A stretch of 64,000 bases of DNA. Origin: Anadara kagoshimensis. Lineage: Eukaryota; Mollusca; Bivalvia; Arcoida; Arcidae. The notes under the pieces are model-generated. The model worked only from the letters and a program-made list of their open reading frames with translations, had not been told where the DNA came from and made no database searches. The position numbers were made by a program, and so were the translations under genes. Below, one piece after another: positions 62,101 through 64,000 of the stretch; positions within the stretch are counted from its first letter, which is position 1, and each line of letters starts with the position of its first letter. The stretch covers positions 9,428,728 to 9,492,727 of the forward strand of contig CM037867.1 in the NCBI GenBank assembly GCA_021292105.1, read 5' to 3'.

Positions 62101-64000
62101 CTTAGTTCATTATACATGTATTATGTAACGCAAATGCTAGTTACAATGAAAAAATTGTCATAAAATTCCCTTCACCCACGCCGGGAACCGAACCCGGGTC
62201 ACTCGTTTTTAAAAACGAATGCTCTACTGTTTCGCCTAAAAGATACCCCATAGGTGCAACAGTAGTAATGTCTCTTAATCTGCACATAGTATATACTATA
62301 TACCATGTGGCTATATTACTACAATTAAATAAATATCTAATTATTCAAGAAAATTTAGAGCATTGTTGTTACTGAATAATTAATTTATATATGACAATGA
62401 TAGGCAGTCTTTACTGTCTTTTCTCCAATTACCCAATTTGCTTAAGAAATGTTCTGGTAAAGTTAATATTTTTCTCTAAAACAGTAGCAAGGAATTCACA
62501 ATTTGGATAAACAATATTTATATTATGAATCATCGTTAATTTGTTATTAGCTTGCTAATTTGAGTTCAGACCACTAACCTCCTAACAAGATTAGTACAAA
62601 TTTTGATGTGCATCAATGATCACACACTGAATTCATAAATCTAGATTACTGATTAAACATATTTACTTGTAAGGTAATGTTTATTTATACCCAAATCATA
62701 CACAACCAACATTGTAATATTAACAATTACAGGAGCTCAAAAATCCCCAGGTCAGAAGATATTGGACATTCAAAACTTTTTGTGGGACCTGCTAAAATTA
62801 AAAGGCAAAAGGTCCTGGACCTTCCATTACAAAATATAATTTTGAATCCCTGGATTAAAAATGACATGTAGTACTGTAACACACACTCTAGCATGATAGA
62901 TTGCACAATTTATGTGGGAACATTAAAGATCATCCTAATTAATGACCTCACAGATATGCCAAATGTACTACTTGGTAATTTTTTAAAAGCATTTTTACAT
63001 TTTTTTTTTAAAAATAGTTCCCAAAATCAACCTAGCGGAATGTATATTGGTATTAGTACTATTATTATTAACCACTTAATCGATATTAAATTTACAATTT
63101 TATGTAACACAGACTAACTATATGCAAATAACCAGGGAACAAAAATTACAATCATTATAATTCCATAAAAACTTTCAGTGTCCACACTGGCTCAAATCTT
63201 TGTAGCAAATTTTAGTAGAATTTTTATATTTTATATTTTCTACTTAAATATGATTTGTTTCTCGCAATTTATATAAAGTGTCACAAATTACATTCGCGAC
63301 TGAGTGAAATCTTGGACTTTCAGAAGTAGTGTAGATTTACTACTACAGATAAAACTGTATATGTAGATTAGGGTGCTTACATTCACAAGGTCATGTCACT
63401 TGTAAAATACTTATTTATAATGCTCTATAATAAATACAGACACACTTACACTCTTGTTAAACAACGGAGGCAAAAGTAAACCCAGGGAGGGTATACCTTC
63501 TCCCCAAACTCCACTCGCACAAACCACACCTTGTACATAAAGTTAACTTAAAATTGTAGAAATCAAGTTAAAAAAAATTAATGTGTTAAATTAAAAGTTT
63601 TCTTTGGATTTGTTTAATAAATATTTATACTTAATGAGATTTGAAATAAACAATAGCAATTATATAACCAACCAAAACTGAAACCGAAATATCAATGGAT
63701 TTTCTTGAAACACTACACGGATCAAGTTGTTCAGTCCCGCCCATTTTTCAGGAGTAACTAAAAAATCTCTGAATTCTTCCATTCTTTTGGATATTAAAAT
63801 GGACAGAAATTTGGAATGTGTATTCTGACCAGAGGTACACAATTTTATCAATTCACGAGTAGCAAGCAAGCATTAAAATCAGGGTAAATCTCATATAATC
63901 TGCATGATAAACACAATCAGTAGCAGGTTGTAAATCTAATACCACCCATCCGAGGAGCAACTCGAGTTTTACCTTGTCCAAACACTTTAGTTCTTCGGTT
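17006..64000 (-). CDS. LASP: LIM and SH3 domain protein (LASP), partial at the window edge (whole-gene entry)
   Basis: Exons in transcript order: 64000-63973 (cut by the window), 44796-44702, 43385-43301, 42624-42520, a questionable 29741-29575, 28486-28363, 20016-19930, 18562-18390 and 17182-17006. Frames and GT/AG sites agree across all but the questionable exon. The visible product is about 290 residues: LIM domain (its first Cys pair lies outside the window), two nebulin-type repeats, a linker with SEYDP and ADYDP motifs, a Pro/Gln/Tyr-rich exon and an SH3 domain ending at NYVEQVK. LASP proteins bind actin through the nebulin repeats and act in focal adhesions, cell edges and muscle; the SH3 domain binds proline-rich partners such as zyxin or palladin in vertebrates. 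The linker motif [12 protein letters not shown] is also seen in insect Lasp, which supports orthology. Introns total over 46 kb and carry most of the window's repeats. The promoter and start codon lie beyond position 64000. Confidence 0.95.
17850..18180. repeat. ~52 bp tandem repeat, about 6 units
   Basis: Units contain 'acaggggtgtggaaattcaa' and 'cctttctggcttaaagagac'. The central pair is almost identical and the outer units are diverged. Lies in LASP intron 7. Confidence 0.85.
18390..18562 (-). CDS. LASP: LASP Pro/Gln/Tyr-rich exon
   Basis: 57 codons plus a split Ala codon. It reads [11 protein letters not shown], then repeats of QYQPPPQ-type units (about six), and ends APVDRQSKG. The acceptor is ACTTATAG and the donor GGG|GTAAAT. 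This is the low-complexity linker before the SH3 domain. Vertebrate LASP1 has a shorter Gln/Pro-rich stretch in the same place, and insect Lasp a far longer polyGln one. The proline runs could bind SH3 or EVH1 domains. The minus-strand frame that reads [12 protein letters not shown] across this exon is out of phase with its neighbours and is not used. Confidence 0.93.
19561..19581. repeat. poly(T) tract
   Basis: About 21 T residues in LASP intron 6. Confidence 0.95.
19930..20016 (-). CDS. LASP: LASP linker exon with ADYDP motif
   Basis: Reads (V)[17 protein letters not shown] then [11 protein letters not shown] and one base. The acceptor is TTTGTTTTTTCAG; the donor CAAG|GTGAGC is strong. The exon starts and ends in phase 1, so skipping it would keep phase but replace 29 residues. 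The [10 protein letters not shown] block is conserved in insect Lasp. The previous exon carries a related KISEYDP motif, which suggests an old internal duplication of this linker. Confidence 0.94.
20280..20870. mobile_element. Element with internal ~140 bp tandem array
   Basis: About four diverged units containing 'ttcaaggtcaggacacatct', 'gttttatgacagtc' and 'gacccagacacgattt'. The array ends in 'acagacagacatggtgattc' and 'ttagcaggggggatata', an end type that recurs at 43620-43690. Confidence 0.65.
21320..21485. repeat. 57 bp tandem repeat, three units
   Basis: 'ataacctcatggagattgtc' followed by 'acataacaaggccaagtt' occurs three times; the first two copies are almost identical. Confidence 0.9.
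22712..22892. mobile_element. MITE, TACAGTC family (copy 1)
   Basis: Termini 'tacagtcaaacctgtctata' and, inverted, 'ttaaggcaggttggacggta'. Similar 180-200 bp copies are at 30202-30382, 45161-45362 and 46550-46740. The TA-CAGT ends suggest a Tc1/mariner-mobilised MITE with TA target sites. Confidence 0.75.
23758..24010. repeat. 52 bp duplication followed by ~30 bp minisatellite
   Basis: A 52 bp unit ('tgggatccttttttaaccca' through 'gtcatctcttaa') occurs twice. Five or six units built around 'ttatctccctttcctaaaat' and 'attcctaatg' follow. Confidence 0.85.
26365..26662 (-). mobile_element. SINE family A
   Basis: Reverse-oriented. It reads from the 3' end 'gttaaacgtcccagtcaaga' through 'ggcattatacaacatggttc' to the head remnant 'actctactaactgagcagtg'. 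The B box region is worn. Confidence 0.75.
26900..26956. repeat. (GA)n microsatellite
   Basis: About 56 bases of uninterrupted GA in LASP intron 5. Confidence 0.95.
27097..27998. mobile_element. Inverted-terminal-repeat element, possibly enlarged by a SINE
   Basis: Left end 'tacagtaaaacctgtatata' and right end 'ggtataacaggttttactgt' are near-perfect inverted repeats of about 15 bp. A SINE-A copy (27265-27600) lies between them. The ends belong to the TACAGT class. Confidence 0.45.
27265..27600 (-). mobile_element. SINE family A
   Basis: Well-kept reverse copy with 3' end 'tttaacgtcccagtcaagaa', body 'gcgctgatggcattatacag', head 'ctctaccaactgaactactg' and a B box in 'ggatcaaacccatgacc'. Open frames crossing it on both strands are repeat by-products. 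Confidence 0.88.
28068..28293. mobile_element. MITE with TACAGTGGAACCTG ends
   Basis: 'tacagtggaacctgagaaaa' at the left and 'tttagacaggttccactcta' at the right form a 13-14 bp inverted repeat around 226 bp of AT-rich DNA. It stops about 70 bases from a LASP exon. Confidence 0.75.
28363..28486 (-). CDS. LASP: LASP linker exon with SEYDP motif
   Basis: Reads [16 protein letters not shown], then [24 protein letters not shown] and one base. The donor AAAG|GTGAGT is strong. Two acceptors lie 8 bases apart: TTTCAG (exon start 28494) and GCCCAG (start 28486). The downstream frame is fixed by the later exons. Only the 28486 start joins in frame to the phase-0 ends of either the 42520 exon or the 29575 exon, so I chose it. 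The 28494 start would need a phase-1 donor that I do not find. The 5' edge of this exon is the seed of the neighbouring tandem array. Confidence 0.85.
28455..29215. repeat. Decayed tandem array derived from the edge of a LASP exon
   Basis: The motif 'aatttaccagg', then 'aaattgctgggcatctgaaa' and a 'gataatggttatttgaatag'-like spacer recurs about seven times with unit lengths of 62-85 bases. The first unit is the real exon edge with its splice acceptor. Others start near 28531, 28594, 28670, 28747, 29001, 29071 and 29155. The fifth is split by a MITE (28782-28969). Confidence 0.75.
28782..28969. mobile_element. 188 bp MITE with CGCCGGCC ends
   Basis: Left 'cgccggccacgcccacaatg' and the inverted right end 'gtgggcgtggccggcg' agree over about 24 bp with one mismatch. 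Both sides are flanked by AT. It is markedly more GC-rich than its surroundings and contains a TGACGTCA-like site (gacgtcac). It lies in one unit of the exon-derived array. Confidence 0.85.
29407..29427. repeat. poly(C) tract
   Basis: About 20 C residues in the intron before the questionable nebulin exon. Similar C runs occur at 40491 and 55611. Confidence 0.95.
29575..29741 (-). pseudogene. LASP: LASP nebulin repeat plus linker exon, frame broken
   Basis: Good acceptor TTTCTTCTCCAG, then sequence that aligns to the canonical end of LASP nebulin repeats. One frame reads [13 protein letters not shown], then [17 protein letters not shown] second frame continues [18 protein letters not shown] to a weak donor (GAG|GTATTA). 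The start (V-YHQS, nebulin-like) is readable only if bases are missing in short A and T runs, and one base is missing at Tyr-(His)-Gly. I infer four single-base deletions; the 167 bases present would then be 171, a phase-0 exon of 57 codons that fits between the 42520 and 28486 exons. It would supply a third nebulin repeat, as in LASP-2/LIM-nebulette. It is either a decaying host exon that is now skipped or a homopolymer-error site in the assembly. All other exons of the gene are clean, which leans toward true decay. Confidence 0.7.
30202..30382. mobile_element. MITE, TACAGTC family (copy 2)
   Basis: Ends 'tacagtctatcctgtcataa' and 'ctttaaggcaggttctactg'. The interior shares 'gtggcccttatatacaggt' with the 22.7 kb copy. 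Confidence 0.75.
30694..30955. mobile_element. MITE, GGCCCCAGTTTCAC family (copy 1)
   Basis: Left 'ggccccagtttcaaaatcat' and right 'aaatgattgtaaaactcggg' are long imperfect inverted repeats that continue inward as 'tccttaactaaga' and 'taagttaagga'. Related copies are at 44407, 53443, 57252 and 57509. Confidence 0.75.
31155..31505 (+). mobile_element. SINE family A, best-preserved copy
   Basis: tRNA-like head 'ccactgcggtagctcagttg' with A box (TAGCTCAGTTGGTAGAGTGC) and B box (GGTTCGAACACC), body 'caagacttgaaagtggtagt', 'gaggtcccgtgtcat' and 3' end 'gactgggacgttaaacacca' followed by ACTC repeats. About 350 bp. This serves as the reference for the other copies in the window. Confidence 0.93.
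31867..32312. mobile_element. CAGGGTTCGTACAG inverted-repeat element with 27 bp flanking repeats
   Basis: Starts 'cagggttcgtacag' and ends 'ctgtacgaaccctg', an inverted repeat of 14 bp. The interior repeats 'aaggactttttagggtcttt'-like blocks. Immediately outside both ends is the same 27 bp segment (31840-31866 and 32313-32339, containing 'atgccattttttcattat') with one mismatch. Ends of this kind are usual for hAT elements, but those make 8 bp duplications. Confidence 0.8.
32968..33320 (+). mobile_element. SINE family A
   Basis: Sense copy with head 'ggtggctcaaatggtagagt', B box 'ggtttgaacc', body 'ttctttagccaagcactcag' and 3' end 'cttgactgggatgtaaaacc'. The middle is worn. Confidence 0.8.
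33390..33422. repeat. poly(T) tract
   Basis: About 32 T residues soon after the 33.0 kb SINE copy. Confidence 0.95.
34349..34382. repeat. (CA)n microsatellite
   Basis: About 32 bases of CA repeat in LASP intron 4. Confidence 0.95.
34511..34634. repeat. Two (CT)n microsatellites
   Basis: CT tracts at 34511-34536 and 34602-34634, separated by unique sequence. Confidence 0.95.
35408..35697 (-). mobile_element. SINE family A
   Basis: Reverse copy with 'gtttaacgtcctagtcaacg' at the 3' end, 'gctgatggcattatacagca' in the body, and a shortened head 'cactctaccaactgagcaat' that lacks the B-box segment. Confidence 0.82.
36418..36667. mobile_element. CAGGG...CCCTG MITE (hAT-like), copy 1
   Basis: Ends 'caggggttcaaaattggg' and 'ccagggaattttgaatccct' are inverted repeats. 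Related shorter pieces are at 61329-61441 and 62730-62852, sharing 'gtccaggacctt'/'ggtcctggacc' and 'aaaaggtcccgacc'. A 5 bp 'attga' flanks both ends. Confidence 0.65.
37165..38486. mobile_element. 1.3 kb element with internal ~165 bp tandem array
   Basis: Left end 'aggctcagtgtggctgagcc' then 'gctcacctga'; right end 'agctcacatggcctttggcc' then 'aggtgagctaa'. The right end follows an 'acggacggacgatgg' tract common in bivalve repeats. Between lie about seven or eight units. The same end pattern delimits the 7700-9022 element, but the internal units differ. Confidence 0.75.
37225..38400. repeat. ~165 bp tandem repeat, about 7 units
   Basis: Units contain 'cccatagggtccaatgttaa', 'gctggcagccatgttttttg', 'gatcagaaaaattttggcaa', 'aaggaccttc' and 'cattcctgtaaagtttggtt'. 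Unit identity is high between the first few copies and lower at the right. The unit size is that of known bivalve satellites, but I cannot confirm identity to any. Open frames of 60-99 residues here are repeat by-products. Confidence 0.9.
38486..39232. repeat. GA-rich higher-order minisatellite, 213-215 bp period
   Basis: Alternating monomers A ('agtagtgtaccatggaagga' with 'gcatgcgtgtgagtatataa') and B ('attagtgcaccatggaagga' with 'gcatgcatgtgtgtgt') give A-B-A-B-A-B plus a final variant. The start of A recurs at 38520, 38734 and 38949. Each B ends in a GA tract of variable length. Long open frames on both strands across this region are artefacts of the GA tracts. Confidence 0.9.
39530..39750. 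repeat. Dispersed repeat, 'ttcaaagggcaataactcc' type (copy 1)
   Basis: Contains 'gatttgcacttatgttcaaa', 'gagcaaacaaactt' and 'tttgcaccaagtttcctgta'. Copies at 40205-40380 and 48335-48545 share the same order of blocks. They look like the right part of a larger element whose ends I cannot fix. Confidence 0.65.
39800..39935. repeat. (AATA/AATG/AAAAT)n simple repeat
   Basis: A run of GAATGAAT changes to AATAAATC, then to AAAATAAAAT units over about 130 bases. Confidence 0.9.
40205..40380. repeat. Dispersed repeat, 'ttcaaagggc' type (copy 2)
   Basis: Shares 'tttgcacttaatgacttatg', 'aaagggccataactcctatg' and 'gagcaaaccaactcagg' with copies 1 and 3. Confidence 0.65.
41279..41462. repeat. 91 bp tandem duplication
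   Basis: 'cctggtgaagttcac' through 'ggattagtaagtttgttttt' occurs twice head to tail with only two base differences, so it is recent. Confidence 0.92.
41585..42245. repeat. ~28-32 bp minisatellite, over 20 units
   Basis: Units of 'tgcattaatcaaggaccatt' plus 'taaacactaaa'. Variants alternate (aagga/aaaga/aaggg), and an internal segment of about 120 bp is itself duplicated (near 41650-41760 and 41790-41910). It starts 275 bases downstream of the 42520-42624 exon. Confidence 0.92.
42520..42624 (-). CDS. LASP: LASP exon, nebulin repeat 2
   Basis: 35 codons, phase 0 at both ends: [19 protein letters not shown], then [16 protein letters not shown]. The acceptor is TTCCGTCTGCAG and the donor TTG|GTATAA is only fair. 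It completes the first nebulin repeat begun by the previous exon ([11 protein letters not shown]) and supplies a second (TYTQVTDT...NTKNASL). Being symmetrical (0-0), it can be skipped without frame loss. The repeat in this exon is less typical than the broken exon at 29.6 kb, which looks like the usual LASP end repeat. Confidence 0.93.
43301..43385 (-). CDS. LASP: LASP exon, end of LIM domain and nebulin repeat 1
   Basis: One base completes Ala, then [20 protein letters not shown] and DNTLIQSN, 28 codons in all. The first His is the last zinc ligand of the LIM domain (CNAH). [11 protein letters not shown] is the nebulin actin-binding repeat core. The acceptor is CTATTTTAG and the donor AAT|GTAAGT is strong. 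Confidence 0.96.
43455..43690. mobile_element. Short element with 'acggacggac' 3' region
   Basis: Starts 'gtgagccaaaagctcac', an inverted repeat in itself, and ends 'tataccccccactttataag' and 'caaggggtata'. The interior has 'gaaaatccattgaagggttt' and 'aaggacggacggacac'. The ending matches the style of the 20.8 kb element. Confidence 0.55.
44407..44669. mobile_element. MITE, GGCCCCAGTTTCAC family (copy 2)
   Basis: Left 'ggccccagtattacagtttt' then 'acaatcattccttaactaag'; right 'ttaaggaatgattgtgaaac'. Ends 33 bases from the LIM exon at 44702. Confidence 0.75.
44702..44796 (-). CDS. LASP: LASP exon, second half of LIM domain
   Basis: 31 codons plus two bases: [20 protein letters not shown], then [11 protein letters not shown](A). 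The zinc ligands visible are H-x2-C-x2-C-x2-C and, 17 residues on, C-x2-H (the His is in the next exon). All agree with the LIM consensus. The acceptor is TTTACTTTCAG and the donor TGC|GTAAGT. The sequence [15 protein letters not shown] closely matches LASP proteins across animals. Confidence 0.97.
45068..45103. repeat. (ATTG)n microsatellite
   Basis: About eight GATT/ATTG units just before a SINE-tail-like 'gggttttacgtc'. Confidence 0.9.
45161..45362. mobile_element. MITE, TACAGTC family (copy 3)
   Basis: Ends 'tacagtcaaaactgtctata' and 'ttaaggcatgtttgactgtg', with TA at the outer edge. Confidence 0.78.
45406..45577. mobile_element. MITE, CTAGGTTTCCA family (copy 1)
   Basis: Inverted copy of the elements at 59898-60068 and 60936-61107. 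Shared blocks are 'ccattcctggtagccaaaat', 'cgccattggctaat' and 'atttgtggaaacctag'. The ends form an 11 bp inverted repeat (ctaggtttcca / tggaaacatag in the other copies). Confidence 0.8.
46045..46329. mobile_element. hAT-like MITE, CAGGGGCGGATCC ends
   Basis: Left 'caggggcggatccaggattt' and right 'cccctaaatccgccactg' are inverted terminal repeats. Flanking 'gctcctca' and 'gctcctga' agree at 7 of 8 bases, consistent with an 8 bp hAT target duplication. The interior has a duplicated 'gggggttgagaactat' block. Confidence 0.78.
46550..46740. mobile_element. MITE, TACAGTC family (copy 4)
   Basis: Ends 'tacagtccaacctgccttaa' and 'tagacaggtttgactgta'. The interior shares 'ggccagtagaatt' and 'tatttgaacctgtata' with the 22.7 kb copy in inverted order, so it lies in opposite orientation. 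Confidence 0.8.
46851..47132 (-). mobile_element. tRNA-derived SINE, family C
   Basis: On the minus strand the head reads 'gcgtggcctagtggttaagg' (A box), with 'gggttcgatccctgg' as B box and then 'gtccttgagcaagacactta'. The 3' side holds 'cagcaaaatgctgggggtta', a hairpin, and 'tcccattcaggggagagtct'. This general SINE type is widespread in marine invertebrates. Confidence 0.85.
47640..47955. repeat. ~44 bp degenerate tandem repeat, about 7 units
   Basis: Recurring 'aaccaccaacctcacaaa' and 'tttcacac.aagatctgccc' blocks, strongly diverged. Confidence 0.75.
48335..48545. repeat. Dispersed repeat, 'ttcaaagggc' type (copy 3)
   Basis: Shares 'gatttgcacttatgttcaaa' and 'accaagtttcatgaaagagt' with copies at 39.5 and 40.2 kb. 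Confidence 0.65.
48985..49425. repeat. ~39-40 bp minisatellite, about 11 units
   Basis: Units 'aagtgtcacagaaaatctat' plus 'tggtgatatgtcaaggctt'. Two sub-variants (ggcctt and agacta) alternate. Open frames on both strands (KCHRKSI repeats and the antisense) are by-products. Confidence 0.92.
49862..50285 (+). repeat. ~190 bp tandem duplication containing a SINE-A head
   Basis: The segment from 'ccctgggtcttctagc' through the SINE head 'ccactgtggtagctcagttg' (49923 and 50114) to 'gacgaaaaatacatcaaatg' occurs twice plus a partial third. The period is about 187-191 bases. The two SINE heads are identical over about 100 bp, so the duplication is recent and later than the SINE insertion. Confidence 0.9.
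50598..50934 (-). mobile_element. SINE family A
   Basis: Well-kept reverse copy: 3' end 'gttttacgtcctagtcaaaa', body 'gatggcattatacagcaggg', B box 'cggggttcaaacccatgacc' and head 'aactgagctatcacagtggt'. Confidence 0.88.
51411..51447. repeat. (GA)n microsatellite
   Basis: GA repeat with one A interruption. Confidence 0.9.
51598..51630. repeat. (TA)n microsatellite
   Basis: About 30 bases of TA repeat. Confidence 0.9.
52485..52735 (+). mobile_element. tRNA-derived SINE, family D (degenerate)
   Basis: Head-like 'catggccgagttgtactgtc' with B-box-like 'ggatttgaacc', body 'gatgggacttaaaactgagg', then a poly(A) run at 52680 and 'gagggcgcttacataaaaag'. Confidence 0.6.
52738..53024 (-). mobile_element. 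SINE family A
   Basis: Reverse copy with 'tagcatcccagtcaagaata', 'cgtgactttcatttctaaat' and a shortened head 'tctaccattaaggtactata'. The B box is lost. Confidence 0.8.
53443..53687. mobile_element. MITE, GGCCCCAGTTTCAC family (copy 3)
   Basis: Left end worn ('actagtttcccaatcattcc'), right end 'catgattgtaaaactggggc' intact, with inner arms 'ttaactaaga' and 'taagttaaggaaaatctt'. Confidence 0.72.
53955..54115. repeat. 'gcagggatgaaacttg' dispersed repeat
   Basis: Contains 'gggatgaaacttgcctattt' and 'gagggggtccagacttagtt'. Inverse-oriented related pieces occur at 60085-60225 and 60295-60375 ('gtctggcccccttt', 'gttaagcttcatccct'). Probably a CAGGG-ended MITE family. Confidence 0.5.
54990..55435. 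repeat. Fold-back (long inverted repeat) structure
   Basis: The left arm contains 'ggattggattggattcctgt' and the right arm 'cgattccaatccaatccaat'. Further into the arms, 'ttggactcttgg' faces 'ccaagagtccatt'. The outermost pairing is 'gctaattgtaaaatgtgga' with 'aattttacactttgcctaa'. Arms are ~180-200 bp and imperfect, with an AT-rich centre around 55215-55280. Confidence 0.65.
55535..55760. repeat. Cluster of TA, C and CT simple repeats
   Basis: TA run near 55540, C run at 55611-55628, and CT runs to about 55760. The 121-residue open frame across it is low complexity and not supported as a gene. Confidence 0.85.
55942..55983. repeat. (GT)n microsatellite
   Basis: About 40 bases of GT repeat. 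Confidence 0.95.
56165..56395. repeat. ~114 bp tandem duplication
   Basis: 'gggtgactctactagtagta' through 'gacaaaaggtgttacctaca' and 'gtcaggttat' occurs twice (starts near 56172 and 56286) with a handful of changes. Confidence 0.88.
57252..57505. mobile_element. MITE, GGCCCCAGTTTCAC family (copy 4)
   Basis: Left 'ggccccagtttcacatcatt' and right 'aatgatagtgaaactggggc', with inner arms 'ccttagctaagattttcct' and 'aagaaaaatcttagccaagg'. Next to copy 5 with only a few bases between. Confidence 0.85.
57509..57770. mobile_element. MITE, GGCCCCAGTTTCAC family (copy 5)
   Basis: Left 'ccccggtttcacaatcattc' and right 'gattgtgaaaccggggcc'. The interior is similar to copy 4 in opposite order, so the two lie in inverted orientation side by side. 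Confidence 0.85.
58255..58330 (-). mobile_element. SINE family A, 3' fragment
   Basis: 'tttaaagtcccagtcaagtt' and 'cgcttatttccaggaggcac' match the SINE-A 3' end in reverse; no head follows. Confidence 0.55.
58455..58587. mobile_element. MITE, 'ccgctgtaccac' termini (copy 2)
   Basis: Left 'gctgctgtaccatgttatac' and right 'gatcatgtggtacagcggc' are inverted repeats. The interior matches the copy at 12477-12660. Confidence 0.72.
59081..59141. repeat. (CA)n microsatellite
   Basis: About 58 bases of CA repeat. Confidence 0.95.
59898..60068. mobile_element. MITE, CTAGGTTTCCA family (copy 2)
   Basis: Left 'ctaggtttccacaaattt' and right 'ggctaccaggaatggaaaca' then 'tag'. About 171 bp. Confidence 0.82.
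60936..61107. mobile_element. MITE, CTAGGTTTCCA family (copy 3)
   Basis: Left 'ctaggttttcacaaattt' and right 'ccaggaatggaaacatag'. Close to copy 2 in sequence and the same orientation, 870 bases apart. Confidence 0.82.
61329..61441. mobile_element. CAGGG...CCCTG MITE (hAT-like), fragment
   Basis: Shares 'aaaagatcccggccc' and 'gacccaggtaattttgaaca' with the 36.4 kb element; the left end is lost. Confidence 0.5.
62163..62250 (-). other. tRNA-like sequence (pseudo-tRNA or SINE head)
   Basis: On the minus strand: A-box-like 'taggcgaaacagtagagc', an anticodon-arm-like hairpin ('tcgtttttaaaaacga') and a T arm with B box 'ccgggttcggttcccggc'. The acceptor stem ends do not pair and no CCA-adjacent structure is clear, so a working tRNA is unlikely. 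Confidence 0.5.
62730..62852. mobile_element. CAGGG...CCCTG MITE (hAT-like), copy 2 (short)
   Basis: Ends 'caggagctcaaaaatcccca' and 'aattttgaatccctg' are inverted repeats around 'aaaaggcaaaaggtcctgga'. Related to the 36.4 kb element but half its length. Confidence 0.6.
63973..64000 (-). CDS. LASP: LASP first visible exon (LIM domain start), cut by window edge
   Basis: Reads TEELKCLDK ending in a phase-0 donor AAG|GTAAAA, and joins directly to VWHKGCFKC of the next exon. In LASP proteins this follows CARCGK.VYP near the N-terminus, so only about 10-15 residues and the start codon are missing, beyond position 64000. Confidence 0.95.

Larger units (their letters stand above)
44797..63972 (-). 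other. LASP intron 1 (19.2 kb)
   Basis: The largest intron, without a supported gene on either strand. It carries MITEs of four families, SINEs (46851, 49919-50216, 50598, 52485, 52738), several minisatellites, a ~430 bp fold-back structure near 55.2 kb and many CA/CT/GA tracts. I see nothing specific in 58600-58950 or 63000-63970 beyond AT-rich sequence. First introns of this kind often hold enhancers, but no regulatory element can be pinned from sequence alone. Confidence 0.85.

Noticed and set aside
63660-63869. 69-residue minus-strand frame near the window end
   Set aside because: Lies in LASP intron 1 in the same strand but has no recognisable domain, and the known exon junction (63973 to 44796) is in frame without it.
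1-64000. LTR retroelements, endogenous viruses or Polinton-like elements
   Set aside because: No protease, reverse transcriptase, integrase, capsid or DNA polymerase motifs and no paired long direct terminal repeats were recognised.

Overview
The window is AT-rich, intron-rich animal DNA dominated by short non-autonomous repeats: tRNA-derived SINEs, several MITE families, minisatellites and microsatellites. Two host genes can be read. Their protein sequences and the repeat style (SINE 3' ends with a 'gacgttaaac'-type tail, elements ending in 'ggtgagctaa', long arrays of 140-170 bp units inside mobile elements) point to a mollusc, most likely a bivalve. I cannot name the species from the sequence alone.

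Gene 1 (+ strand, about 461-4922) encodes a small SPRY-domain protein of the SPSB / F-box-SPRY type in four exons with phase-1 junctions throughout (500-524, 1111-1224, 3169-3606, 4885-4922). The protein is about 204 residues, ends just after the SPRY domain with no SOCS box, and would begin with an N-myristoylation-like motif if ATG 500 is the true start.

Gene 2 (- strand, 64000 down to 17006) is the main content: a LIM and SH3 domain protein (LASP) spread over 47 kb. Exon 1 is cut by the window edge. The readable exons give most of the LIM domain, two nebulin-type repeats, a linker with two 'YDP' motifs, a Pro/Gln/Tyr-rich low-complexity exon and the C-terminal SH3 domain. An additional nebulin-plus-linker exon (29575-29741) lies in the right place and orientation with a good splice acceptor, but its frame is broken by several small deletions. 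It is either a decaying third nebulin exon or an assembly-error site. Just downstream, the start of the next exon has been amplified into a decayed tandem array with a MITE inserted in one unit.

Between the genes (about 5-17 kb) lie SINE fragments, a D34D mariner (6399-10944) split by a 3.2 kb composite insertion, a head-to-tail array of SINE heads (11285-12050), and a repeat-rich AT-rich stretch that probably includes the LASP 3' UTR. The large LASP introns hold almost all remaining features: at least five MITE families, tRNA-derived SINEs, a 1.3 kb element with an internal ~165 bp array, a 213-215 bp higher-order minisatellite, and other minisatellites.

I saw no CRISPR array, rRNA, convincing functional tRNA, LTR element or virus-like element. 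I did not find a new multi-gene biological system. The points most worth a second look are the broken LASP exon, the exon-derived tandem array, the nested mariner insertion, and an inverted-terminal-repeat element flanked by unusually long (27 bp) direct repeats.
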